Source: Daucus carota subsp. sativus
Lineage: Eukaryota; Streptophyta; Magnoliopsida; Apiales; Apiaceae
Reading direction: 5' to 3'
Length of the DNA: 64,000 nucleotides
Assembly: GCF_001625215.2 (NCBI RefSeq)
Contig: NC_030381.2
Span: 43,150,689-43,214,688, forward strand
The notes under the pieces were generated by a model. That model was not told the origin of the DNA, did no database searches, and worked only from the letters and a program-made list of their open reading frames with translations. This document shows positions 1 to 10,749 of this stretch, in pieces. A program made the position numbers and the translations under genes. Each line of letters opens with the position of its first letter. Position 1 is the first letter of the stretch.

Positions 1-108
1 GTTAATTTATCAGAAGTGCAGAAATTAGTGCATCCAAACAGCCATTGAAAAGATTCAAGGCCTGCAAGATGTTTTTAAGACTAAATTAAAAAATGCATTT
101 TTATACAG

Positions 109-3100
109 GATATGTCCCAGCAACCACCCTGGCAAGAACTGGTTGCTACTGATCTTCATGGCAGTGAGTGGCATTTTCGGCACATATTTCGAGGTGAGGG
201 TTCCCTTATCTTATTTGTTGGACTCTCTGGACTACTGTACTAGCGCTGGAGGTGTAAACTCAGCAAAAATTGCTAGCTGTATAGGGTACATTCTTTTGTT
301 AGTAGTGGAGGGGCTTAAGGAAAAGTTGAGTGGATTCTTGCTCCATAAGCCTGTAGTGGAAGCCTTGATCGCCATGAAATAGTGTTCTTGTAATCTTTTT
401 TGAAATGTTAAAAATATCACTTTCAGGGCAACCCCGGCGCCATTTACTTACCACAGGGTGGAGTGTCTTTGTTAGTGCAAAGAAGTTGGTCGCTGGTGAT
501 GCTTTCATCTTTTTAAGGCAAGCATTTTAATTTTATACATTCAAACATTAAATCTCTTTTATTGCATTATTATCAAGTTAACAAAATAGTTTTTCAGGGG
601 TGAAAGTGGGGAGCTGCGTGTTGGTGTGAGGCGACATATGAGACAGCTAAACAATATGCCATCTTCTGTCATATCTAGCCACAGCATGCATCTGGGTGTT
701 CTTGCTACTGCATCTCATGCAATTGCAACAGGAACCTTCTTTTCCGTTTTCTATAAACCAAGGTTTTCAACTATCTCATGTTCTTTGCTAGATGGTAGTG
801 TTTTAGATCTTGCATATTAATATAACATTCTGAGGATTGATTATCACATCGTGATATGTATTTTTTGCCCTGTTAATAGTTTTTATAACTCCCAGATATT
901 ATGCAAGTGTGATAAGGTTTATTTTCTAGAATCATTCCAATATCTTATGACTGACATTGCTGCGATTGGTGTAATGTGCTTAGATGCTAAGTGACAGCTA
1001 GTCTGTTGACTGTTTATATTTTTGAATGGATGAATTAGTTTCATTACCCTTTTACCATTCCTACAATTTTCATTGGAAAGAAAGAACAAAGAGCATCTGT
1101 AATTTGCTAACAAACAATTAGCATCAATTTTTGTAATTTCTTTAAGAGTCTCCGTTTTCCACACCTTTGAATATGAGAATGATCTTCGGACAAATTAGCT
1201 GGATCTTGTTTTTAATCTTTTTCGAAATGGTCAAAGTTACAATGTGCTGCTTAGCTGGATCATTAGTATATTTATTTTTGCTAATTTAGCTGTGTTTTTG
1301 TGGACAGAACAAGCCGATCTGAGTTTATTGTAACTTTGAACAAATACCTTGAAGCTCGAAGTCAGAAGCTCTCTGTCGGTATGAGGTTTAAGATGAGATT
1401 TGAGGGTGAGGAAGTTCCTGAAAGGAGGTAAGCAATAGTCTATTATTTTTTGTGTTAAGGAGCTTGGAAGAGGTAGGCTAATTAACCAAGTCTTACAGGT
1501 TCAGTGGAACAATAGTTGGTGTTGGTGACAATACAACATCAAGATGGAATGATTCCGAATGGAGATCCCTAAAGGTGAGTTTATTGCTTAACATTATTGT
1601 GTAAGATTGGGGGATCTTTTTCTGCAATATCTTATGACATTCAACTAATGTTCCTAGTATTGAAGCTATTTAATTTGCTAGCATCGAAGTTCCACTAGTT
1701 TTCCCCACAGCATAATCCGAACATAAAAAGAAAGAAAGGATAGTAGTGATATATAGCGGAAAAGAAAAAAAAATAATAATAAAGGCTCAATGCTCACCGA
1801 GATGCTAGCAATACATCTTGCATCCACTACAAGGGCCCTCGTCTGTCTCTTCCGCCTCTTGCCTCCTTGGTGGCATCTTTTCATTTTCTAACTAAAGCTA
1901 ATTATAAGCACTTGCATGATTTTCGGTTATAAATTACAGGTTCAATGGGATGAACCTTCATCAATTTTGCGACCAGATAGAGTTTCACCATGGGAACTAG
2001 AGCCACTTGTTGCAACTACTCCATCAAATTCACAACCTGTTGCTAGAAATAAGCGGCCTCGGCCACCGACTTTACCTGCTCAAATGCCAGATCTCTCTGC
2101 TCTTGGTATGAAATTGAGAACCAGTGACATCAGTGATTTTATTTGTGTTGTGTTTATTTCTAAAAATAATTGTCCTGTCATAGGAATGTGGAAACCACCT
2201 GCAGAACAGCCTCCAACTTTTGGTGGATATAGTGATTCGCCTCGAGGGCCAGACCTCTTTTTATCTCCCAAATTCTCATCTAACACCAAGGATAGCTCTA
2301 TCAGCTACACTGATAATGGTCCCATGTCTCTGGCTTCTAGCAAGTCCATGCATTGGTCCAAACAAGCTGAAGCTGGCAAAGGCTCTTTTGCTTCTCTTCT
2401 TAGCAAGGATACCGGTGAAACTAGACAGGGGAATGGTTACAGGCTATTTGGAATCGAGTTACTTGACCACAACACAGAAAAATCGTCGCCAATGGTTGTG
2501 TCTGGAGCTGCAGTTGAAGATCAGTCCATTCCGTCTTTGGATGCTGAATCTGACCAGCAATCAGTACCGTCCGATGTTGATCTGTTGGATCATCCCACAA
2601 TTTGCTGTGATCCTGAAAAGTCATGTTTAAGAACCCCACAGGAGTCACATATTAAGCAAACACGGAGTTGCACAAAGGTACTTTTACTATTTTGATTTTT
2701 TTTTACTTTTCTATGTAAATGATCTGAAGAGTTTACTATATGTTACATTTCTATCTGGCTCTATGTAAATGTTCTAAAAAATATCAAGACGAAATCCATG
2801 GGTACCGCTTTTTATACTGTGAGACCTGCACATGTATGCAATTGATGCTGCTCATGCTATGAATATTGTTTCTTTTCAATTTCTTTTACTCTTTCGGGAT
2901 AGAGTATGCCTAGAAATTAGAAAGTGACGACTATAACTGTACGAGTATGACTTCGAATATTAGGGTTGTTAGCAGCATGTTGGTGCTTACTTTGTTTAAA
3001 TGCTATATGTATTTTTTTAGGCATTAATTGTGAGCATAAATTTCACAGGTTCACATGCAAGGAATTGCTGTTGGGAGGGCAGTAGATTTGACACGGTTTA

Positions 3101-4242
3101 ATGGGTACGCTGATCTTCGGAGGAAACTGGAAGAGATGTTTGAGATAGAAGGTGAACTATGTGGACCGGCAAAGAGATGGAAGGTTGTTTACACTGATGA
3201 CGAGAATGACATGATGATGGTTGGTGATGATCCTTGGCAGTTAAGTCGCTATTACCTTTGTCTTTTTATCAGCTTAATTACTTGCAATGGGTTGTTATAG
3301 TGTCACTTTTTTGGTTGTTTCTTCCCATGTTTTATGTTAAACCATCCATCCTGCTCACTGTCTCAAGACATAGTAACTATGTAGAGGGTACTGTGTGAAT
3401 GTCTATCATTGAGTGGCACATATTATTTGCACAATATAATACCTGTAGTTGACGAAAATTATCCGCAGATATTGTTGAAAATATATACATAGTTCACATA
3501 GCAAACTCATATAACCTTGGTTCTTAAAACTCAATTGCTTAAGGAATTTGTGTTGAGTATGGTTCAAGTTCTCATATAATACCTAGCAATCTTATTGTCA
3601 TGTTTTATTACCAGAAGCTTTCTGCCATCTAGAACATATCTGGACCATGTTTCAGATTTTTAGTTCTAAAGACTCCCAGGCCAGTCGCGCACAATTACTT
3701 AAGCATCTGGATAATCCTTGTCACATTATTCTTTCCAGTCATGTACAAGTTTGATCTGCCTCCTTCAGTTGGCTAGGTGCTATGTTAGATGCAACTTTAC
3801 GGTGCTATGTTAAATGCAATTTTGACCCAATGATTCGACACTGGAGAAATTATTTCCAGTATCTTGTTCACTTTCTACATGGTATTGTTGTCTGATACCG
3901 AGTGCAGTGGCTCAACTCGGGCCCTGTTAAAAATTCCTTGTACAGTCTTTATTCTTAATGTAAATATAGAATCTATTCAACGCTATTGTACGGTGTTTGT
4001 TAAATACGGATTTTACAGCCTATAGAATATGCATTCTGACTTCTAGTTGACACTCTTGGTTATATTATAGTGAATTCTGTAGCATGGCGAGGAAGATCTG
4101 TATATACACAACTGAGGAAGTAAAGTGTCTATCACCGAAGATAAAACATATGGTCAGTGAAGAAGCTAGACCTGATAAAACAGTTCCAGATCCTGACATT
4201 GGAACCGAGGAGCAGTCATCAAATGCTGGACCCAGTTGCTGA
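109..4242 (+). CDS. ARF1: Auxin response factor, ARF1 type (5' partial)
   Basis: Transcription factor that binds auxin response elements; the ARF1 class usually represses. The N-terminus and the first part of the B3 domain lie before the window. Visible exons: 109-193, 427-517, 598-762, 1308-1427, 1499-1574, 1940-2105, 2184-2677, 3049-3239, 4071-4242, about 520 residues, all phases consistent. The first exon carries the end of the B3 domain ([20 protein letters not shown]). The auxin_resp/ARF domain follows ([45 protein letters not shown]), then a Ser/Pro-rich middle region. A PB1 domain in the last two exons has the acidic stretch [16 protein letters not shown] and [14 protein letters not shown]. 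The motif TRSCTKVHMQG and the MMMVGDDPW form fit ARF1 better than ARF9/18. The intron after the second visible exon (518-597) has a GC donor. The 3' end from about 3221 onward is copied twice downstream. I am sure of the family and fairly sure of the ARF1 assignment. Confidence 0.95.
518..597 (+). other. GC-AG intron in ARF1
   Basis: The exon ends AG and the intron begins GCAAGC, with the acceptor TTTTTCAG. Only this junction restores the conserved reading [17 protein letters not shown], and no GT donor keeps the frame. GC-AG introns are a known minor class in plants. Confidence 0.85.
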
Positions 4243-4946
4243 GGTGCCTATGCTTGTGAGAAATCAGGAAACAGTTTTGGTTCAGGACTTTTCATAAATA
4301 GATAACCATCTGTGATTTTGTTTCAAGCAGTTGGTGATGCTAGTCATGAGAATCTGCTGGCACAGTTGGTTCAGTGGCAACACACGAGATATGTAGTGTT
4401 TCAAGATACAAGGACCGGGTAGTCTTGGTATCTAGTGGACAGGTGCTCTAAGGACAACTCTTGCAGTAATATTATCCTTATGTTTTCATCAAGAAAATCA
4501 TATTCCAGATTGCGTTTATGGTCCCTCGGCTCCCTCGGCTGAAGAAGTTTCCATGTTCTATATATTGTCTATGCGGAGCTAAGAAGCATTTTACCCTAAT
4601 GGTACTGTTTGTATTTTGTGGGTGCAATGTTTTTATTGTAAGCAAATGACAAGATCAGTGCAGCTTTTGTATATAAAGTATGTGTATTGTAATGTCTTGA
4701 TTGGTACCTTCAAAAGACAGTGTTTTGGTTTTGTCAATGTGGACTATCAAAGTTTCCTGTCGAGTTCTTCACTATGCACTTCATTTTATTTTCTGACTCT
4801 TGTCTCAACTACTAAATTTGTTACCAGCCAGATTTGAACCTGCATCTTAATTCTTAGATTCCTACCCTTTAACTCAACTAAGTATCAAATGTTAAACTAC
4901 GCATGGCACTGAATGGGGCTTCATTTAAACGTCAAATGAGTGTTTT
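4243..4946 (+). other. ARF1 3' UTR and downstream flank (copy 1)
   Basis: There is no open reading frame of note. This is the ancestral version of the segment that recurs at about 8020-8745 and 12670-13740. Matching landmarks include the AGGACTT near 4284, the GGTCCCTCGGCT near 4530 and the GGGTGCAATG near 4620. It probably contains the ARF1 polyadenylation region. Confidence 0.6.
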
Positions 4947-5327
4947 GAGCATCTCCAGAGTGTCCCAATTAGGTTTGCAAAATATATTATAAACAATTCA
5001 AATTCTAAAAAATAGGGATTTTATATTGATTGATAACTTCAACAATGATCCTTATTTGTGTTCCTTATTATTATTATAGTATTAAATTCAAATTCTTTTA
5101 ACAAAAAAAAATAAGAAAAATATGGGAAAGAATGTCCAAAAAGTGAAAGTTAAATATTTAATCATTAAAAAACAAATGAGGAATGAGTTAGAAGTTACCT
5201 ATTTATGAGGAATGAAAAGTGGATCTTAAAGTTTAGGGAATGAGTAAGGATTCTGGAGGGAATTTTTGTCCATATTTCTCAAAATTTTAGCTTAGGATAT
5301 GGTATAGGTAATCTGCTGGAGTTGCTC
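4947..5327. mobile_element. Tourist-like (PIF/Harbinger) MITE
   Basis: About 381 bp. The left end is GAGCATCTCCAGAG, and the right end in reverse complement is GAGCAACTCCAGCAG, a familiar plant MITE terminal repeat. It is flanked on both sides by TTT, a 3-bp target duplication as expected for PIF/Harbinger. The interior is AT-rich and non-coding. The equivalent site near 8730-8745 in the second copy lacks the element, which supports an insertion. Confidence 0.75.
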
Positions 5328-6024
5328 TTTAGTAGCTGATGTTATAAATTAGAAATTATATAATCTTTAATATTTACAAATCAAAATTTTCGAAATTTAG
5401 AAAATTTATTGAGACAAACGAAGAGACGTTGATTCGTCTTTCTTGCTTCTCCTTTATATTAAACACGAATGGTGAAAATACTCATTCTTTCAAATCTAGG
5501 TGACACATAATTTTAGCCAAACAGTGATGTGAATTGTGATACTCTTTTGAAGAATTGGATAGAAATGGGTATTCTGTTTTTACAATGATTTAGGAAAATT
5601 TCAATATAATAAGAAATACTAAATAAATTAGTAGGACTATAGTAAAAATTAAATCAATAGAGCAATCATATTCAAGAAAATAAAGTATTTCCGCAGGTGT
5701 TTATATAATTGAGAAATACAAAAATAATAAAATCATAAAACGAACGTTGGAAAACAAATCTTAACATCCCCAAAAATCTAGGCTTTAAGTGTGTTCATAC
5801 AAGGCAACAAATCATACAAGGAAACAACTGAGAATGAAATTTATTACAAATCATACAAGGAAACAACTGAGAATGAAATTCATTACATAACTTTCCTATA
5901 TTAAATCGAAAACACTCTGTTCGTTCCACAAGTATATATATAGGAATCGAATCCCTTGTCTCCGTAAATAAACTGTCTTACTAAATAAAAATTAAGCTCT
6001 ACATTACACAATTGAGTGAAGACG
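5328..6024 (+). promoter_or_regulatory. Promoter and 5' leader of the first NAC-like gene
   Basis: A TATA run lies at 5933-5943, about 80-90 bp before the start codon. A 36-bp tandem repeat containing CAAATCATACAAGG is present near 5808-5885. The segment from about 5545 onward is homologous to 9420-9855 and 10340-10746, so the same promoter occurs three times in this cluster. Confidence 0.6.
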
Positions 6025-6975
6025 ATGGCAGGGAAAGATGGAGCTAAGCCTGTGAAAGCATTCAGGTTCGACCCTTTTGATGAAGAGCTCATTACTGATT
6101 ATCTGAAACGCAAGATCATGGGAGAGCAGCTTCCATGCAACACTGTCAAGGACAGGGAGATTTATGGGCCCTCGTGTAGTCCGTGGCGTGTTTTCGATCC
6201 TGATGATCATGGTTCTTGGCTTAAATCACCTCATGTTAAGGCCAGTGAGAAGTTTATGTATGTGTTTGCCAGGTTATCCAAGATATCAAGCAGTAAGGAT
6301 TCGAAAAATACGTCGAAGAGGGCTGGTTGTGGGACTTGGGTAGGTAGAACTAAGAGGGATCAGATCAAGGATGGTGAGGGTAATTTGATTGGGGAGAAGA
6401 GATATCTGGTTTTCGAGATCAATGAGGTTGATTGTGGAGAAACAGGGGTGGGATTTTATAGTATGCATGAGTATAGCTTGAGTGGAGTGAATGAGGGTTT
6501 GGATTGTGCGGATACTACTGTTCTTTGTAGAGTTACTTATGATTCTGCTAAGAAAACCAAGGTTTCGCCAAATTCTAGTGCCAGAGTTGCTGCTACTGTC
6601 TCAACAAGTTGTGGTGAAGGCCGAGATGAAAAAGAAATCCAGAGCAAGAATCTGGAGGGAGCTAGCAGTGTGACTGCAGAAAATCTGGCTGTGTCTGATA
6701 GTGTTGTTGGGGATCAGTTCGGAATTGTTCAATTTGACAATGATGTTCTAGGGTCGAATGATTTTGGTGGGGGTTTGGATTTGGATGATCTGAGTGGTTT
6801 GGATTACTATTTCAATGGTCTTGAATTCGACTCAGATTGGATCAGGGAATGTCTGGATTTGAGCCAGGGAGAGGAGCCATTCCAGGATGGCGCAATCAAT
6901 CTTGGGAAAAGAAATTTCCAATGGGAGGAGAACTCACACCAGGCTAAGAAGATGTGCCTTGACAATTATTATTAG
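6025..6975 (+). CDS. Divergent NAC-domain protein, tandem copy 1
   Basis: Predicted plant transcription factor of 316 residues with no intron, whereas most NAC genes have introns. The N-terminal 170 residues follow the NAC subdomain order. Subdomain A is FRFDPFDEELITDYLKRKI (usual form FRFHPTDEEL). Then come IYGPSCSPWRVFD and KFMYVFARLSK, then subdomain D as GTWVGRTKRDQIKDGEGNLI (usual core WKATGKD) and KRYLVFEI. Subdomain E is FYSMHEYSL and TTVLCRVTYD. The C-terminus is Ser-rich and then strongly acidic (about 235-290), as in activation domains. The start is the ATG of ATGGCAGGG; the in-frame GTG upstream is not a plausible start. It lies downstream of ARF1 on the same strand. A near twin lies at 10750-11700. 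Whether it still binds DNA cannot be told, because the usual contact motif is altered. Confidence 0.85.
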   Translation: MAGKDGAKPVKAFRFDPFDEELITDYLKRKIMGEQLPCNTVKDREIYGPSCSPWRVFDPDDHGSWLKSPHVKASEKFMYVFARLSKISSSKDSKNTSKRAGCGTWVGRTKRDQIKDGEGNLIGEKRYLVFEINEVDCGETGVGFYSMHEYSLSGVNEGLDCADTTVLCRVTYDSAKKTKVSPNSSARVAATVSTSCGEGRDEKEIQSKNLEGASSVTAENLAVSDSVVGDQFGIVQFDNDVLGSNDFGGGLDLDDLSGLDYYFNGLEFDSDWIRECLDLSQGEEPFQDGAINLGKRNFQWEENSHQAKKMCLDNYY

Positions 6976-7078
6976 CAGCTGGGGATGGAGGTATTTAGAG
7001 TATTTTTACCAAGGTTTTTCATGATTTTTCAGACTCTAACGGATTATGTAATTATGTAATCCCCGAGATAAACTAATG

Positions 7079-8745
7079 TAATGGTGATAATCCTTGGCAG
7101 TTCAGTCTCTATTAACTTTGTCTTTTTTTTTCTACTTAATTACTTGCAAGGTTGTTATAGTGTCACTTTTTTGGTTGTTTCTTCCCATGTTTTATGTTGA
7201 ATCATCTATCCTGCTCATTGGCTCAAGACATAGTAACTATGTAGAGGGTACTATGTGAATGTCTACCATCAAGTGGTACATATTATCTGCACAATATAAT
7301 ACCTGTAGTTGACAAATATTATCTGCACACATTGTTGAGAATATATACTCCTACATAGTTCACATAGCAAACCCATATAACCTTGGTTCTTAAAACGCAA
7401 TTGTTCAAGGAATTTGTGTTGGGCATGGTTCAAATTTTCACATAATACCTAGCAATCTTATTGTCATGTTTTATCATCAGAAGCTTTCTGCCTTTTAGAA
7501 CATATCTGGACCATGTTTCAGATTCTTAGTTCTAAAGACTCCCAGGCCAGTCGTGCACAATTACTTAAGCATCTGGATAATCCTTGTAACATTATTCTTT
7601 TCAGTCATGTATAAGTTTGATCTGCTTCCTTCAGTTGGGCTAGGTGCTATGTTAGATGTAAATTCACAGTGCTTTGTTAAATGCAATTTTGAACTAATGT
7701 TTCGACACTGAAGAAATTATTTCCAATATCTTGTTCACTTTCTTACATGGTATTGTTGTCTGATACCAAGTGCAGTGGCTCAACTCGGGCCCTGTTAAAT
7801 TCATTGTACAGTCTTTATTCTTAATGTAAATATGGAATCTATTCATTGCTATTGTCCGGTGTTTATTAAATATGGATTTTACAGTCTAGAATATGCATTT
7901 CGACTTCTAGTTGCCACTCTTGGTTATATTATAGTGAATTCTGTAGCATGGCGAGGAAGATTTGTATATACACAGCTGAGGAAGTAAAGTGTCTATCACT
8001 TAAGATAAAACATTTGGTCAGTGAAGAAGCTGGACCTGAGGTGCCTATTCTTGTGAGAAATCAGGAAACAGTTTTGGTTCAGGACTTCTCATAAAAAGAT
8101 AACCATCTGTGATTTTGTTTCAAGCAGTTAGTGATGTCATTCATGAGAATCCTCTGGCACAGCTGGTCAGCAACACACACACACAAGATATATAGTGTTT
8201 CAAGATATAAGGACCGGGTCATCTTGGTATCTAATGTACAGGTGCTCTAACGACGACTATCAGTAATATTATCGGTGTCATGTTTTCATCAAGAAAATCA
8301 TAGTCCAGATTGCATTTATGGTCCCTCGGCTGAAGAAGTTTCCATCTCCACTATATGTCTATGCGGAGCTAAGGAGCATTTCACCGTAATGTTACTATTA
8401 GTATTTTGTGGGTGTAATGTGTTCAATGCACGCAAATGACAAGATCAGTGCAGCTTTTGTATATAAAGTAGTATGTGTATTGTAATGTCTTGATTGGTAG
8501 CATTTGAAGTGTTCCAACAAAACAATGTTGTGGTTTTGTCAATGTGGACTGGCAAAGTTTCCTGTCAAGTTCTTCACTTTGCAGTTCATTCTATTTTCTA
8601 TGTCTTGTCTAAACTACTAAATTTGTTAGCAGCCAGATCTGAACCTGCATCTTAGATTACCACCCTGTAACTCAACTGAGTGTCAAATGCTAAACTACTC
8701 ATGGCATTGAATGTGGCTTCATCTTAAACGTCAAAAGAGGGCTTA
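7079..8745 (+). repeat. Second copy of the ARF1 3' end (exon 8 edge, intron, exon 9, 3' UTR)
   Basis: Starts abruptly with GGTGATAATCCTTGGCAG, the end of ARF1 exon 8 (about 3221-3240). It then follows the ARF1 last intron, last exon and 3' flank almost base for base, with scattered substitutions and small indels. It sits directly after the first NAC-like gene, so the breakpoint joined the NAC 3' flank to the inside of ARF1 exon 8. Confidence 0.9.
7935..8094 (+). pseudogene. Orphan copy of the ARF1 last exon (copy 2)
   Basis: The acceptor TATATTATAG is kept and the exon reads [19 protein letters not shown] in the ARF1 frame. Relative to the true exon (4071-4242) a 67-bp block equal to 4174-4240 is missing. 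This removes the stop and shifts the frame into former 3' UTR, ending at TAA 8092-8094 with the tail LVRNQETVLVQDFS. With no exon 8 beside it, it cannot be a gene alone, but the ARF1 exon 8 donor at 3240 could in principle splice to it. Confidence 0.75.
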
Positions 8746-8989
8746 GTGGCTGGTGGTATCTTTTCCATAATTTTTTTTAGCAGGTTGGTTGCATACTTTG
8801 ATACTCCTCCATCTGAACCCAAGTTTAGACCGACTGTTGCAAAAATTAGAAATTATCAAAATTATCTGATCTTTAAATTTAAAAATTAAAAATTTCAAAA
8901 ATTAGAAAATATATTAGATAATATATCACGTTAATCTTATAAAATTTCATTTATTTATATTAAAAAAATACTTATTACATTCTAATAAT
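8746..8989. other. AT-rich spacer
   Basis: No gene seen. It contains a stretch related to 5330-5410 (TTAGAAATTAT and ATCTTTAA landmarks), which continues the copy 1 flank beyond its MITE. Confidence 0.4.
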
Positions 8990-9023
8990 ACATAATATAA
9001 AAATAATATATATGTATTTTTAT

Positions 9024-9069
<46 letters not shown>

Positions 9070-9855
9070 GCATGTCTGTTTGATTTAATCCGAGTTTGAC
9101 AACAAATGACCCATTTTTTTTTCGGATTAATGCTGGCACAATCCGAGATCAACCCAAACCGGAATTCATAATTTATGGATCAAATTTGTATCAAATTATC
9201 GGGTCTGAACTTATTTTGTCATCCCAAATTTTATAATAGATAATAATTTATTGAAATAAAAATTAATATTTTTAAAATTAGTTAGATATCCGATTAATGA
9301 AACTGATGAAAATTACAAAAATAGATACATGGACGACTGTTTAGAACCAAAATTGCCTCTTTTTCCTAAAAAAAATAAATTCTAATACCCTACCCCCCTA
9401 AATATAATTATTTGAAAAGTACAAGCTCTTACTCATATTGTTGAGTTGGCACATTAAACACTGTAATAACATGAATTCAAGAAAATTTAACCAAATAAAA
9501 AGTAATACAAAATAAATTAATAGGAATATAGTAAAAAATATTAAGAGAGCAATCAGATTCATGAAATAAATAAAGAATTTTCGCAAGCGTTTACATAATC
9601 GTGAAAACAAAAATAACAAAATCATAAAAGGAACGTTGGAAAACAAATCTTAATATCCCTCAGAAATCTAGGCTGAAGTGTGTTCATAGAAGGTAACAAA
9701 TCATACAAGGAAACAACTGAGAATGAAATTTATTACATAATTTCCTTTCCTAACTTTAGTCGAAAACACTCTAGTTATACTGTTCCACAAGTGTGTGAAA
9801 ATATATAGAATCGAATCCCTTGTCTCCCGAAATAAATTGTGTTATTGAAAATGGG
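8990..9855 (+). repeat. NAC promoter unit A without a gene (orphan promoter)
   Basis: Aligned with 9865-10740. Both halves hold the landmarks CCGAGATCA.CCCAAA.CCGGA, CCCAAATTTTATAATA, AAATAGATACATGG.CG and AATCATACAAGG or its variant, and end in the NAC promoter with TATATAG at 9802-9808. Here the homology stops at about 9852, just before where the NAC leader and ATG should follow. It contains the (TA)n microsatellite 9031-9066. Confidence 0.7.
9031..9066. repeat. (TA)n microsatellite
   Basis: Uninterrupted TA dinucleotides, about 18 units. Confidence 0.95.
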
Positions 9856-9864
9856 GGCTGGAAA

Positions 9865-10746
9865 TAATATATGTGTATTTTTATGAAATAATATTATATA
9901 CACAATTTGAGGTTCGTTTCGGTTAACCCAAATTCCAATACGAAAATGAGGCATTTTTTTTGGGTTAATGTTGGGTCAGTCCGAGATCAGCCCAAATCCG
10001 GACTCATACTTTATGAGTCAAATTTGTTTAAAATTATCGGGCCGGATCTGATTTGTCATCCCAAATTTTATAATAAATAATAATTCTTTTGAATAAAAAT
10101 TAATTTTTTCAAGATATGACAGATATTCGATTAATGAAAATTACAAAATAGATACATGGGCGTCTGTTTACCAGAATTCCCTTTTTTTTTAAAAAAAGAT
10201 TATATATTTCTAACCCGAACTCCCTAAATTTAATTTTTCAAAAATTACAGCCTCTTACTCACATTGTTGAGTTGCCAAATTAAACACTAAAATAAGAACT
10301 CGCAATCTGCAATAATATTTATAACACGACTGGCTAACAATTTTTTTTACAATGATTTAGGAAAATTTAAATAAATAAAAAGTAATACTAAATAAATTAG
10401 TAGGAATATAGTAAAAAGTATTAAAAGAGCAATCAAATTCAAGAAAAAAATAAAGTATTTTCGCAAGCGTGTTTACATAATCGTGAAAAACAAAAATAAC
10501 AAAATCATTAAAGGAACGTTGTAAAACAAATCTTAACATCCCTGAAATCTAGGCTTCAAGTGTGTAACAAATCATATAAGGAAACAAGTGAGAATGAAAT
10601 TTATTACATAATTTCCTAACTCAAGTCGAAAACACTCTAGTTCTACTTGTGGAACAAGTACATATATAGAATCGCATCCCTTGTCTCCGGAAATAAATTG
10701 TGTTATTCAATAGAAATTAAGCTCTAGATTATACAATTGAGTGAAG
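9865..10746 (+). promoter_or_regulatory. Promoter and leader of the second NAC-like gene (unit B)
   Basis: Homologous to unit A (8990-9855) and, over its last 400 bp, to the region before the first NAC-like gene. The TATA motif TATATAG is at 10663-10669, about 80 bp before the start codon. The last 20 bp before the coding region are conserved with copy 1. Confidence 0.65.
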
Positions 10747-10749
10747 ATG

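Noticed and set aside
6016..6024. Upstream GTG as the start of the first NAC-like gene (and 10741 for the second)
   Set aside because: Plant nuclear genes start at AUG in nearly all cases, and the ATG nine bases downstream opens the same frame with the family N-terminus.
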